64,000 nucleotides of DNA, taken from NCBI RefSeq assembly GCF_022699665.1, contig NZ_JALDNB010000006.1:1-64000 (forward strand), written 5' to 3'. Positions 27,850-37,438 of this stretch are shown one piece after another (the first letter of the stretch is position 1; every line of letters begins with the position of its first letter). The translations under genes were made by a program, and so were the position numbers. This DNA comes from Chryseobacterium aahli. Its GTDB lineage: Bacteria > Bacteroidota > Bacteroidia > Flavobacteriales > Weeksellaceae. The notes beneath the pieces are model-generated. The model was given only the letters and a program-made list of their open reading frames with translations. It was not told the origin of the DNA and did not search any database.

Positions 27850-29748
27850 TTAGTCCTGAAGCTCAAGCCATCTCATTTCGTGGTTTTCGAGTTTTTCGGA
27901 AAGGCTTTCCAGTTCTGCAGAAAGTTTTGAAATTTTCTCGTAATCAGCTTCGTTATTCAGTTGTTCTAAAATTGCTGCTCTTTTTGCTTCAAACTCAGGA
28001 ATTTCTTTTTCAATCGTTTCCAGCTCGCGCTGTTCTTTAAAAGACAATTTCTTTTTCGGAGCCTGCGGTGTTGAAACAACTAATTCTACTGGTTTTTCAA
28101 CGACTTTCTCAACTACAGTTTTTGCTTTTTTATCTTCATTCTTCTGGTTTCCGTCTTCCAACTTCTTATTTTCTCTGTATTCTGAGAAGTTTCCGATAAA
28201 ATCTTTGATTTTTCCTTCGCCTTCAAACGCTAAGATATGATCAACAATTCTGTCCATAAAATATCTGTCGTGGGAAACGATAATCAAACTCCCTTGGAAA
28301 TTTAAAAGGAAATTTTCCAAAACCGTCAAAGTCGGAAGATCAAGATCATTTGTAGGTTCATCAAAAATCAAAAAGTTAGGATTTTGATATAAAATGTACA
28401 TCAAATGCAATCTTCTTTTTTCTCCACCAGAAAGTTTAGAAATTGGAGAATATTGTGTTTGATCATCAAATAAGAATAATCTCAAAAACTGCGAAGCTGT
28501 AATCGTTCTTCCGTTTGCTAACGGGAAGTTTTCTGAAATATCTTTAATGAAATCAATTACTCGTTCTTCCTCTTTATATTTCAAACCTTTCTGAGAAAAA
28601 TATCCGAATTTGATCGTTTCTCCCGTTTCAATTTCTCCGGAATCTTTTGGCTCAAAACCTTGAATAATATTTAATAAAGTAGATTTTCCTGCACCATTTT
28701 TCCCTACAATTCCTACTTTCTCGCCACGTTGGAACGAATAACTGAAATCTTTCAGTAACAATTTATCACCATAGCTTTTAGAAATATCTTTAAGCTCCAG
28801 AATTTTGTTCCCTAATCTTTTCATTTCAAAATCAAGCTCCAGAGATTCTTTTCGGGTATCGGTTTTTGCTACTTTTTCAGTTTCATAGAAATCATCTTGT
28901 CGAGATTTTGATTTTGTAGTTCTCGCTTTCGGTTGTCTTCGCATCCATTCCAGCTCCTTTCTGTAAAGATTTTGTGCTTTGTCGATGGTTGAGTTCATAT
29001 TATCCTCACGAATCATTTTGTTCTCCAGATAAGTTGCGTAAGAACCATTGTGAAAATAAAGATTCTGATCTTCCATTTCCCAGATAATTCCGCAGACTGC
29101 ATCAAGAAAATATCGGTCGTGAGTTACCAAAAGAAGAGTGATTTTGGCTTTATTCAAATAACTTTCAAGCCATTCTACCATTTCCACATCCAAGTGGTTG
29201 GTAGGCTCATCCATGATCAATAGGGTGTGGCGGTGTTCGGCTCTGGTTTCGGTTAAAAGTTTTGCCAATGCAACACGTTTGATCTGTCCACCAGAAAGCA
29301 TCCCCATTTTGGCAGTCAGGTCTGTGATTTTAAGCTGAGACAGAATTTGACTCATTTCATTTTCAAGATCCCAGGCTTTGTGAATTTCCATTTCAGCTAG
29401 TGCAGTTTCCATCTCATCTGGATTTCCCGACAGCAATGCATGATGATATTTTTTTAAAGCCAAAATTGGTGCAGAATCTAAGGTCATCATAAATTCTTCA
29501 ATCGTCAGGTCAGATTCAAAATCAATTTCCTGATCAAACAAAACCACCTGAATATCTTTATTAATGATTACCGAGCCGCTGTCTGCGATTTCTTTCCCCA
29601 TTAAAATTTTCAGCAAAGTAGATTTACCGCTTCCGTTTTTGGCAACAATGGCAATTTTGTCGCCCTCATTGATGTTAAAAGAAATGTTTTTAAAAAGAGT
29701 TTTGATCCCGTAAGATTTTGTAAGATTCTCAGCCGCAACGTAATTCAT
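27850..29748 (-). CDS. ABC-F family ATPase (Uup-like)
   Basis: A 632-residue soluble protein; the start MNYVAAENLTKSYG is preferred over an upstream ATG at 29772. It has two ABC domains with Walker A KNGSGKST (about 38-45) and KNGAGKST (about 349), and signatures LSGGQIKRVALAK and LSGGEKRRLHLMY. The linker between them (RKELEWMRRQPKARTTKSKSR) is the P-site tRNA interaction type. The C-terminal about 100 residues form a Lys/Glu-rich coiled coil as in Uup. No membrane segments. ABC-F proteins act on ribosomes or branched DNA intermediates; antibiotic resistance is not implied. Monocistronic. Confidence 0.9.
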   Translation of the reverse strand: MNYVAAENLTKSYGIKTLFKNISFNINEGDKIAIVAKNGSGKSTLLKILMGKEIADSGSVIINKDIQVVLFDQEIDFESDLTIEEFMMTLDSAPILALKKYHHALLSGNPDEMETALAEMEIHKAWDLENEMSQILSQLKITDLTAKMGMLSGGQIKRVALAKLLTETRAEHRHTLLIMDEPTNHLDVEMVEWLESYLNKAKITLLLVTHDRYFLDAVCGIIWEMEDQNLYFHNGSYATYLENKMIREDNMNSTIDKAQNLYRKELEWMRRQPKARTTKSKSRQDDFYETEKVAKTDTRKESLELDFEMKRLGNKILELKDISKSYGDKLLLKDFSYSFQRGEKVGIVGKNGAGKSTLLNIIQGFEPKDSGEIETGETIKFGYFSQKGLKYKEEERVIDFIKDISENFPLANGRTITASQFLRLFLFDDQTQYSPISKLSGGEKRRLHLMYILYQNPNFLIFDEPTNDLDLPTLTVLENFLLNFQGSLIIVSHDRYFMDRIVDHILAFEGEGKIKDFIGNFSEYRENKKLEDGNQKNEDKKAKTVVEKVVEKPVELVVSTPQAPKKKLSFKEQRELETIEKEIPEFEAKRAAILEQLNNEADYEKISKLSAELESLSEKLENHEMRWLELQD

Positions 29749-29860
29749 TGATATCCAAATTTTGTGGTGCAAAAATACGAAATATTAGAGCTTTTAAGGT
29801 TAATATATCATCGTAAACTTTTTTAATGTAGATTTGAGAAACTAAACTATATTTAAAACT

Positions 29861-30379
29861 ATGTTACAAATCAACTTTCTGGCAATACTTTTTGCTTCAT
29901 TAGTCCCGTTGATCATGGGATTTATCTGGTACAATCCAAAAGTTTTTGGAAAAGCATGGATGAGAGAATGTGGACTGACCGAAGAAAAAATGAAGGGCGC
30001 AAACATGGGAATGGTATTTATTGTTTCCATTATTTTATCAATTTTGATAGGCTTTTTTCTGCAGATGGTAACCATTCATCAGTTTGGCGCAATGGGAATG
30101 ATTGGTGGTGATGAAAATTTAGCTAAACCTTCCTACACGGCGTTTATGCATGATTATGGGAATGCTTTCAGATCATTTGGTCACGGTGCGTTGCATTCGT
30201 TTATGACAGGAGTTTTCTTTGTCTTTCCTTTGGTTGCTATCAACGCAATGTTTGAAAGGAAATCCTGGAAATATATTTTTATCAATACCGGCTATTGGAC
30301 GATTACGATTACCATAATGGGCGGAATTATCTGCGGTTGGTATGCGATCGATGGATTTAATCTTGTGACACCGAAATAA
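29861..30379 (+). CDS. DUF1761 family membrane protein
   Basis: A 172-residue inner-membrane protein with four hydrophobic helices. The start MLQINFLAILFASLVPLIMGFIWYNP, then FGKAWMRECGLTEEKM, and the later AFMHDYGNAFRSFGHGALHSFMTGVFFVFPLVAIN are hallmarks of DUF1761, a family of unknown function common in Bacteroidota. The two conserved His in GHGALHS face a membrane helix. A terminator follows before the next gene. Divergent from the ABC-F gene with an 112-base intergenic region. Confidence 0.88.
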   Translation: MLQINFLAILFASLVPLIMGFIWYNPKVFGKAWMRECGLTEEKMKGANMGMVFIVSIILSILIGFFLQMVTIHQFGAMGMIGGDENLAKPSYTAFMHDYGNAFRSFGHGALHSFMTGVFFVFPLVAINAMFERKSWKYIFINTGYWTITITIMGGIICGWYAIDGFNLVTPK

Positions 30380-30399
30380 AAATTTGAAATCTAAATTAT

Positions 30400-30423
30400 A
30401 GGCTACATTTGTAGCCTTTTTTA
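30400..30423 (+). terminator. intrinsic terminator touching the next start codon
   Basis: AGGCTAC (30400-30406) pairs with GTAGCCT (30411-30417), loop ATTT, followed by six T. The tract ends at the ATG of the next gene (30423), so any read-through mRNA would carry the hairpin directly before its start codon. Confidence 0.8.
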
Positions 30424-31553
30424 TGTCTTATACTTTTAAAAAATACAAATCTTCATCAGAAATTCCCAATAACTGGAATGAGATAATCGGGCAGCATAAT
30501 ATCATGTTGTCTAAAGAATATTTCGAGACTCTGGAAACGTCATGTCCTGAAAATATGAAGTGCTTTTATGTTGGATTTTTTGCAGATGAAAAATTAATTG
30601 GCGGTGCATTATTTCAGTATTTAAATTTTATCGAGCATAAAACTTTTCAGAAAGACGAAGCTTTTTGCAATGTGAAAAATTTTGTGGCTAAAAAATTCAG
30701 TAAAAACGTGATGATTCTGGGGAATAATATGCTGACCGGACAAAACGGATTTTACTTTGATACTTCAAAAATTACCATTGAAAAAGTGATTCCGCTTTTG
30801 GATGAGGCTGTTCAGGAAATGCAAAGACAGGAAGGGAAGACCTCTCTGATTATTTATAAAGATTATCAGGAAAGTTTTATTAAATATTTTCAAGGCAAAA
30901 ATCATCAGTCATTTTATAAATTTTCGGTGCAGCCGAATATGATTTTAAGGTTAAAAGAGAACTGGCTGACTTTTGAAGATTATCTGAATGCATTTTCCAC
31001 AAAATACCGAACCAGAGCCAAAGCTGCAAAGAAGAAAATCGCTGGAATTGAAAAATCTGAAATGCATCTTCACGACATAAAAATTCATCAGAAAGAAATG
31101 AATCTTCTGTATCAAAATGTTGCTGAAAATGCTCCTTTCAATACCTTTTTTCTCACCGAAAATCATTTTGAAAGCATGAAAGAATCTTTAGAAGATAATT
31201 TTAAAGTTTTTGGATATTATTTAAATGAAAAACTGATTGGTTTTTATACTTTAATCCTGAACAATAAAGATATTGACACGTACTTTCTCGGTTACGACAA
31301 AGAGTTGCAAAAAGAAAAACAAATCTACCTGAATATGCTTTTAGACATGGTAGAATTCGGCATTAATGAAAAGTTAAACCGAATTATTTTTGGCAGAACA
31401 GCATTGGAAATAAAATCTACGATTGGCGCACAGCCCGTCGAAATTTTCGGATTAATTAAACATAATAATCTTCTGATCAATCAATTCATGGAAAGGATTT
31501 TTACCTCATTAAATCCAGCAGTTGAATGGATTCAGAGAAAGCCGTTTAAATAA
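30423..31553 (+). CDS. GNAT/FemAB-like acyltransferase family protein
   Basis: A 376-residue cytoplasmic protein. The C-terminal half has an N-acetyltransferase-like core (FKVFGYYLNEKLIGFYTLILNNKDIDTYFLGYDKELQKEKQIYLNMLLDMVEFGI) similar to peptidogalycan/FemAB-like GNAT proteins, and a basic helix RTRAKAAKKKI precedes it. It may transfer an acyl or aminoacyl group; no substrate can be named. The start lies immediately after the terminator of the upstream gene. The conserved end (RTALEIKSTIGAQP) is familiar from this Bacteroidota family. Confidence 0.65.
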   Translation: MSYTFKKYKSSSEIPNNWNEIIGQHNIMLSKEYFETLETSCPENMKCFYVGFFADEKLIGGALFQYLNFIEHKTFQKDEAFCNVKNFVAKKFSKNVMILGNNMLTGQNGFYFDTSKITIEKVIPLLDEAVQEMQRQEGKTSLIIYKDYQESFIKYFQGKNHQSFYKFSVQPNMILRLKENWLTFEDYLNAFSTKYRTRAKAAKKKIAGIEKSEMHLHDIKIHQKEMNLLYQNVAENAPFNTFFLTENHFESMKESLEDNFKVFGYYLNEKLIGFYTLILNNKDIDTYFLGYDKELQKEKQIYLNMLLDMVEFGINEKLNRIIFGRTALEIKSTIGAQPVEIFGLIKHNNLLINQFMERIFTSLNPAVEWIQRKPFK

Positions 31554-31679
31554 TATTAATGAATCGGTTCACTTTATTGTGATTTTTTTAATTTTATTTA
31601 ACTAAATCTTCTTTAAATTTAATAAGGTTTTAAGAATGTTTTTGTGCTGAAATACTGATTTTTGCATCAAACTTTTATT

Positions 31680-33326
31680 ATGAAGAAACTCAATATTTTT
31701 GTTCTGTTATTTACTGCAGTTTTTTTTCATGCTCAGGTAATTTCCGGAACTGTTTTGTCCAAAGAAGAAAATATTCCAATCGCTTATGTGAAGGTAGGTG
31801 TTGAAAAGGAAAATGTGGGAATCATCAGTGATGAGAATGGGAAGTTTTCTATCGACCTTTCTAAGATAAATCCTGCTGCTAAAGTCAGAATCGATGTTGC
31901 AGGGTACGAGAGCTACACAGAAACCGTTCAGGATTTTGTAAAACAAAATGACAGGAAAATTTATCTAAAAGAAAAATTCAAAAATATTCAGGAAGTAAAA
32001 ATTGCACCTAAAAAACTGGTTGATAAAAACTGGGGAGTAAATACGAAAACGAAAAGTGTAATGTATTCTGTAAAACCTGAGCTAAGCAAAGATGATTTTT
32101 TAGGTGAAACCGCTTTAGAATTTAAGGCGAGTAAAAGATCAAAGATTAAAAATATTCACCTGAATATTGCAAGCATCACCGCAGATCGACCGATAATTAT
32201 GCGATATACCATTTATAATGAAAAGAATGGCTTGCCGGGGGAGAGTATTTTGGATGAAGAAATAACGGTGGAACTAACCAAGGATAAAATTATAGATGAT
32301 GCCTTTACTTTAGATGTCAATGAAAAAAATATTTGGGTTCAGGGTAAGTTCTTTGTCGGAATTCAGTTTTTAAGGGAGTTTGAGGGAAGGCTCAACATCA
32401 GCGCCGCACTTTTTAGAACCGGTTATCTGAGAAAATTTTACGGCGATTGGAAAAAAATGACCATTGCTGCACCAGCCATTAATATTGATGTGAAAGTCGA
32501 TAAAAACGGAAAAAATGAAATTCAGGAAGAATATGATAACGACAGTGGAGTATCAAATCTTTTTCATGATGTAAGCAAATATCAAATGGAAGCCGAACAA
32601 TCAATTTACGGTAAAAATGCATCTGCGGGTAAAGTTTTAAAGCTAAAAGATGCAGATTTATATTATGAAACGTATGGTGAAGGCGAACCTTTGCTTTTAC
32701 TCCATGGAAATTCAGGGAGCATCAGAGATTTTTATCAGCAAATTCCGGAACTTGCAAAGTATTTTAAAGTGATAACTGTTGACACCAGAGCGCAGGGAAA
32801 AAGCACTGATGAAACTGAAAAGGATTTTAGTTACAAAATTTTCGCAGATGATATGAAGGCTTTAATTAATGATTTAGGCTTGAAAAAAGTAAACATTGCA
32901 GGCTGGAGTGATGGTGGAAATACCGGACTTGAGTTTGCGTTGAAATATCCCGAAAATTTAAATAAATTAATTATCATTGGAGCGAATGCCTCTGTTGATG
33001 GGGTAGATGAGGAGTTGGTAAGTGAGTTCAGATTGAGTCTGAAAGCCATGCAGTATGAAAATAAACCGGGAAAATTCAACGAAATGAGATTGCTTAAACT
33101 GATGTTGAAAGAACCCAATATTTCTAATAAAGATTTAAATAAAATTCAATCTGAAGTTTTGGTGATTGCCGGAGAAAAAGATGTGATCAAACCTGAACAT
33201 TCTGAATTACTGTCAAAGCAGATTCCCAATGCAAAGCTGAAAATTTATAAAGATGCAACGCACATGATTCCGTTTGAAAATGCGGATCAGCTGAATAAAG
33301 ATCTTGTTGAATTCCTGAAGAAATAA
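31680..33326 (+). CDS. exported alpha/beta hydrolase fused to a carboxypeptidase-regulatory-like domain
   Basis: A 548-residue protein; the ATG at 31680 gives a clean signal peptide (MKKLNIFVLLFTAVFFHAQ), six codons inside the longer frame. Residues about 21-95 form a carboxypeptidase D regulatory-like beta domain (VISGTVLSKEENIPIAYVKV, GIISDENGKFSIDL) usually found in SusC-like proteins. A beta-rich middle region (115-300) follows. Residues about 320-548 are an alpha/beta hydrolase: oxyanion loop LLHGNSGS, nucleophile elbow GWSDGG (Ser about 409), Asp near 500 (GEKDVIKPEH) and His near 527 (ATHMIPFE). Substrate unknown. It probably acts in the periplasm or at the surface. Confidence 0.82.
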   Translation: MKKLNIFVLLFTAVFFHAQVISGTVLSKEENIPIAYVKVGVEKENVGIISDENGKFSIDLSKINPAAKVRIDVAGYESYTETVQDFVKQNDRKIYLKEKFKNIQEVKIAPKKLVDKNWGVNTKTKSVMYSVKPELSKDDFLGETALEFKASKRSKIKNIHLNIASITADRPIIMRYTIYNEKNGLPGESILDEEITVELTKDKIIDDAFTLDVNEKNIWVQGKFFVGIQFLREFEGRLNISAALFRTGYLRKFYGDWKKMTIAAPAINIDVKVDKNGKNEIQEEYDNDSGVSNLFHDVSKYQMEAEQSIYGKNASAGKVLKLKDADLYYETYGEGEPLLLLHGNSGSIRDFYQQIPELAKYFKVITVDTRAQGKSTDETEKDFSYKIFADDMKALINDLGLKKVNIAGWSDGGNTGLEFALKYPENLNKLIIIGANASVDGVDEELVSEFRLSLKAMQYENKPGKFNEMRLLKLMLKEPNISNKDLNKIQSEVLVIAGEKDVIKPEHSELLSKQIPNAKLKIYKDATHMIPFENADQLNKDLVEFLKK

Positions 33327-33327
33327 T

Positions 33328-34191
33328 TTAATCTAAAGTCAAACTTTTTAAAGACCAAACTCCGCCATTGTAAACATCAAGGTCAACTTTGGTATTGATG
33401 CCATGAACGATTCCGTTTTCACTGAACTGCCAGAAATCCCATTGGTCATCAGGTGATGGAGTAGGAACGTCGTTGTAATTGGCCAGCCAAAGAGGATAAT
33501 CGTCAAATTCACCCTTCAAAAAATCTTTGTAGTAATGGTAATAGGTATAAATGATGGGTTTTTCGCCGTAGGTTTCTTCAATAATTTTGCACCATATTTT
33601 CAAGTCTGCAACCAAATTTTTATTTGATTTTCTTCTCGGGATTTTTTCAATATCTAAAATCGGCGGAAGGTCACCACTTTCCAGTTTTACATTTTCAAGA
33701 AAATTATTTGCCTGAATTACCGGATCTTCATCGGCTCTGTAAAAATGATAAGCTCCACGTACAAGATTGTGCTTCTTTGCCTGCTGCCAAAACTCATCAA
33801 AATGTTTGTCAGCACTGCGGTTTCCCATCGTTGCACGCATCACCACAAATTCAAGCGGAATGGTCTTGTTTCCGATGCTCAGACTGTCCCATTTGATATC
33901 TTCCCGATTCTGGTAATGAGAAATGTCAAAACCATACGTTTTATCAAGATTATTGCTAAGAATTTTCTGGATTCTTAAAGTTTCTTTTTCGTTGTTGTGA
34001 AGCTTTTTATGAGTGAATTTGTTAAAATATAAAGCATAATAGTAACTTATTGACTGCTTGAGGTATAATCCCGTTCCGAACAACGCAATAATCAATATTC
34101 CCAGAAGAATTTTTCGTCGGAAAAAATAGTTCTTCCGACGGTTTTTATGGATGCTTTTGGCAGTTTTTTTGGTGTACTTTTTTGGGCTCAT
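33328..34191 (-). CDS. membrane-anchored GH25 family lysozyme
   Basis: A 287-residue protein; I start it at MSPKKYTKKTAKS (34191), because the frame beyond overlaps the divergent gene's control region. A basic N-terminus and one membrane helix (about 27-45, LLGILIIALFGTGLYL) precede a GH25 domain: YGFDISHYQ (catalytic Asp about 88), FVVMRATMGNRSADKHF, GAYHFYRADEDP and PPILDIEKI (about 175, the DxE motif). GH25 enzymes cleave the beta-1,4 link between N-acetylmuramic acid and N-acetylglucosamine. The anchor suggests cell-wall remodelling in the periplasm rather than a phage lysin. Convergent with the hydrolase gene, one base from its stop codon. Confidence 0.9.
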   Translation of the reverse strand: MSPKKYTKKTAKSIHKNRRKNYFFRRKILLGILIIALFGTGLYLKQSISYYYALYFNKFTHKKLHNNEKETLRIQKILSNNLDKTYGFDISHYQNREDIKWDSLSIGNKTIPLEFVVMRATMGNRSADKHFDEFWQQAKKHNLVRGAYHFYRADEDPVIQANNFLENVKLESGDLPPILDIEKIPRRKSNKNLVADLKIWCKIIEETYGEKPIIYTYYHYYKDFLKGEFDDYPLWLANYNDVPTPSPDDQWDFWQFSENGIVHGINTKVDLDVYNGGVWSLKSLTLD

Positions 34192-34255
34192 AAAGTTTTG
34201 CAAAACTAACTTTTTAAGCCATAAAATACTAAATAAAATAAGTAAATTTGTTACT

Positions 34256-35518
34256 ATGGAAACACGCGAAAAGATCATCATCATCGGAGGAGGTTTTGCG
34301 GGGCTGCAGCTTGCGAAAACATTAAACAATAAAAATAAAAAAGTAATCGTTCTCGATAAAGTAAACCATCACATGTTTCAACCGTTGTTTTATCAGGTCG
34401 CATGTGGCAGGATAGAGCCTTCCAATATTTCATTTCCCTTCCGAAAGATCTTTCAGGAATCCAGAAATACACAGTTTCGTTTGACGGACGTTAAAGAAAT
34501 TATTCCTTCTCAAAATAAAGTCATTACTGACGGAGCCGAATTCACTTATGATAAACTGATTATTGCTACGGGTTGCAAAACCAATTTCTTTGGAAATAAA
34601 GATTTGGAGAGCAAAGCTTTCGGGATGAAAAATACTCAGGAAGCCATCGGAATCAGAAATCATGTTTTGATGACTTTCGAAAAATTAATTCTTGAAAAAA
34701 GCCGCAGTGACGACGGAAATTGGAACATCGTTATCGTAGGAAGCGGACCAACAGGAGTGGAATTGGCAGGAGCTTTTTCTGAAATGAAAAAAGATATTCT
34801 TCCCCGCGATTATCCTTACATGAATTTTGATAATCTTAAAATCATTTTGGTAAGTTCTACAGAAAAACCTTTGGCGGTGATGAGCCCCGAGGCACAAGAG
34901 AAATCTGAAAAATATCTGAAAGATCTTGGTGTTGAATTTATGAGCGGAGAAATTGTTACCGATTATGATGGCGACAAAGTCTACATGAAGAGTGGAAAAC
35001 AAATTCCATCTAATAACGTGATTTGGGCAGCCGGAGTTGTAGGAAACGTAATTGACGGTTTCCCCACAGAAAAACTGATCAGAAACAGATATATTGTTGA
35101 CAGATTTAATAAAATTAAAGGCTACGAAAATATTTATGCAGTAGGTGATATCGCCTATATGGAAACTCCAAAATATCCGCAGGGACATCCTCAGGTTGCT
35201 AATGTTGCTATTAATCAGGCGAAAAATTTAGGAAAAAACTTTCTGAAAAAAGATGCTGGTGAATGGACGGAATATGAATACAAAGACCAGGGTTCTTTAG
35301 CTACCATCGGAAAACACAGAGCTGTTGTCGATTTACCTTTTATTAAATTTCAGGGATTTTTAGCATGGTATTTTTGGATGTTTTTACATTTAATGCTTAT
35401 TTTGAGCGTTCGAAATAAATTGGCCATATTTTTCAATTGGATGTGGAGCTACTTTAACAAAGATTCCTCCTTACGTCTGATTATTTCGCCAAGTAAAAAA
35501 AATAATACGCAGCAATGA
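34256..35518 (+). CDS. type II NADH:quinone oxidoreductase (NDH-2)
   Basis: A 420-residue flavoprotein, started at [16 protein letters not shown]; the upstream frame overlaps the divergent lysozyme gene. The FAD-binding motif GGGFAG is at 11-16, the second Rossmann motif [17 protein letters not shown] near 160-173 binds NAD(P)H, and [28 protein letters not shown] is the conserved quinone-site segment. Two C-terminal hydrophobic segments (about 360-400, [17 protein letters not shown]) attach it to the membrane. It passes electrons from NADH to quinone without pumping. The stop overlaps the trmD start by four bases (ATGA), so the two are translationally coupled. Confidence 0.92.
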   Translation: METREKIIIIGGGFAGLQLAKTLNNKNKKVIVLDKVNHHMFQPLFYQVACGRIEPSNISFPFRKIFQESRNTQFRLTDVKEIIPSQNKVITDGAEFTYDKLIIATGCKTNFFGNKDLESKAFGMKNTQEAIGIRNHVLMTFEKLILEKSRSDDGNWNIVIVGSGPTGVELAGAFSEMKKDILPRDYPYMNFDNLKIILVSSTEKPLAVMSPEAQEKSEKYLKDLGVEFMSGEIVTDYDGDKVYMKSGKQIPSNNVIWAAGVVGNVIDGFPTEKLIRNRYIVDRFNKIKGYENIYAVGDIAYMETPKYPQGHPQVANVAINQAKNLGKNFLKKDAGEWTEYEYKDQGSLATIGKHRAVVDLPFIKFQGFLAWYFWMFLHLMLILSVRNKLAIFFNWMWSYFNKDSSLRLIISPSKKNNTQQ

Positions 35519-36189
35519 GAATTGATATAATAAGCGTACTTCCAGAATTGATGGAAAGTCCGTTCAGAACTTCTATTTTGAAGAGAGCAGTTGATAAAGG
35601 TTTGGTAGAAGTGCATTTCCATCAGTTGAGAGATTGGTCGATCAACAAACACAGACAAATCGATGATGAACCTTATGGTGGTGGAGCAGGAATGGTAATG
35701 ATGATTGAGCCTTTAGATAAATGTATTTCCGAATTGAAATCTCAAAGGGATTATGATGAAATTATCTATTTGACTCCCGACGGAGAAACGCTGAATCAGA
35801 AAATTTCAAATACTCTTTCTATAAAAAACAACCTGATTTTCCTTTGTGGGCATTACAAGGGGATTGATCAAAGAGTTCGTGATCTTCATATTACAAAAGA
35901 AATTTCCATTGGAGATTTTGTCCTAACAGGCGGGGAATTAGCTGCTTGTGTTTTGGCAGATTCTATTATTCGCCTTGTTCCCGGAGTTTTAAATGATGAG
36001 CAGAGTGCTCTGACTGACAGCTTTCAGGATGATCTTTTGTCACCTCCTATCTACACCAGACCAGAATCTTACAAAGGTTTAGATGTTCCGAAAATTCTTT
36101 TGAGCGGAAATTTTGCTAAAATTGAAGAATGGAGACATGAAGAAGCACTAAGAATTACTGAAGAAAAACGCCCGGATCTATTAAAATAA
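35515..36189 (+). CDS. trmD: tRNA (guanine-N1)-methyltransferase
   Basis: A 224-residue SPOUT methyltransferase making m1G37 in tRNAs with G36. [29 protein letters not shown] and [21 protein letters not shown] form the knotted SAM site with the family's catalytic Asp. It starts within the end of the NDH-2 gene (ATGA overlap), an unusual partner compared with the rimM-trmD-rplS order of many bacteria. After it comes a 285-base region without a gene; I see no RNA or repeat there. Confidence 0.96.
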   Translation: MRIDIISVLPELMESPFRTSILKRAVDKGLVEVHFHQLRDWSINKHRQIDDEPYGGGAGMVMMIEPLDKCISELKSQRDYDEIIYLTPDGETLNQKISNTLSIKNNLIFLCGHYKGIDQRVRDLHITKEISIGDFVLTGGELAACVLADSIIRLVPGVLNDEQSALTDSFQDDLLSPPIYTRPESYKGLDVPKILLSGNFAKIEEWRHEEALRITEEKRPDLLK

Positions 36190-36474
36190 CATGTATTTTC
36201 TTGTGGTTTTTTGCGATTAAACATTAGTGCAATCGTTTTCAAATAATGATTTCTGAAATTTAAAAATGTTCGAGAGAAGAGTTTTTATGAATGTAAGTTC
36301 ATTTTTATTAAAATTTTCGCTGAAATAAATTAACAAGCTTACGATTATGTCAATTTTTTCGCGTTTTATGTGAAAATTTAATTATGATTAGTGGTATGAT
36401 ACTAAAAAAAACAATAAATTTACACTCTGAAATTAAAATTGAAAATTTCTGAATGCCAATAGAAAAACGTGTAG

Positions 36475-37407
36475 ATGGAACTGTTTGCTTTTTATAATGT
36501 AGAAAATTTATTTTTGCCAGACCCGCCGCCTAATCATAGGCTAGATCCTACCACCTCGGGACTTAGAAACTGGGACGAAAGAAAATACAGAGACAAACTT
36601 TTCAAAATTTCACATGTCTTTCAATTGATGAAGGATGAAACAGGCATTCTTCCGTGCATGATTGGTCTTTCTGAGATTTCTGGAAGAAAAGTTCTGGAAG
36701 ATCTTGTAGAGATGAGTCCTTTCAATTCTCAATATGGCATCGTTCATTACAACTCTATGGATGAAAGAAAGGTTGATGTAGCCTTACTTTATGACAAATC
36801 TAAAATTGAAATTATAGATTCTGAAGCCATCACATTTTTCTTTGAAATTGTAGACAATAATCCCGAAAACTACGATACAACAAGAGATGTACTCTTCTCG
36901 AAAGTTAAATTTAAAGAAGAAATTATCAATGTTTTTGTAGCGCATCTTCCGTCAAAAAGAGAGAAAGATATTAATCAGCCGAAACGCGATTATATTTTAA
37001 GCGAAATCAGAAACAGAATTGTTCAGATCGTCAATGTTGAAAAGGAAAACGTAATTCTCTGCGGTGATTTTAATGAAAATCCTGACGGCGAAGGTTTACT
37101 GAAAATCCTTTTTGATGATAAAAATGAAAAAGTTCTGATTAATCCTTTTCAGGAATTGTATACTACCAAAAATTACTCTGCTTTTCATTATAAATCAGGT
37201 CTTTTGTTTGACCAGATTTTATTATCAAAATCATTTTTTGATGACAATCAATCATTATCATATTACGACGCCAAAATTTTTAAGCCAGAAAAACTGAGAA
37301 GCAGAAATAAAATGTTTAGTGACAGGCCTTTCAGAACCTATGCAGGAAGCCGCTATTTGGGCGGTTACAGTGATCATTTTCCTGTTTTTATAGTTTTAAA
37401 GAAATAA
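36475..37407 (+). CDS. endonuclease/exonuclease/phosphatase family protein
   Basis: A 310-residue protein of the EEP superfamily. NVENLFLPDPP carries the N-terminal Asn/Glu metal site, PCMIGLSEISG the conserved Glu segment, VILCGDFNENPDGEG the GDFN motif and YSDHFPVFIVL the terminal SDHxP. The fold covers DNases, sphingomyelinases and phosphatases; this type is common in flavobacteria, with no signal peptide, so it should act in the cytoplasm. Substrate unknown. It stands alone, followed 32 bases later by an Lrp-type gene on the same strand. Confidence 0.88.
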   Translation: MELFAFYNVENLFLPDPPPNHRLDPTTSGLRNWDERKYRDKLFKISHVFQLMKDETGILPCMIGLSEISGRKVLEDLVEMSPFNSQYGIVHYNSMDERKVDVALLYDKSKIEIIDSEAITFFFEIVDNNPENYDTTRDVLFSKVKFKEEIINVFVAHLPSKREKDINQPKRDYILSEIRNRIVQIVNVEKENVILCGDFNENPDGEGLLKILFDDKNEKVLINPFQELYTTKNYSAFHYKSGLLFDQILLSKSFFDDNQSLSYYDAKIFKPEKLRSRNKMFSDRPFRTYAGSRYLGGYSDHFPVFIVLKK

Positions 37408-37438
37408 ATGACAATATAAAAAAAAGTAATAATCTAAG

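Noticed and set aside
27850..29748. ABC transporter or macrolide-resistance ABC-F
   Set aside because: There are no membrane segments, and the coiled-coil tail fits Uup-type ABC-F proteins; no resistance-specific linker is evident.
33328..34191. GH25 gene as a prophage lysin
   Set aside because: It has an N-terminal membrane anchor and no phage genes lie nearby.
34191..34329. Longer N-terminus for the GH25 gene, start at 34329
   Set aside because: The extra 46 residues run through the divergent gene's leader and start codon region and do not resemble a GH25 protein; the basic MSPKKY start before the membrane helix is better.
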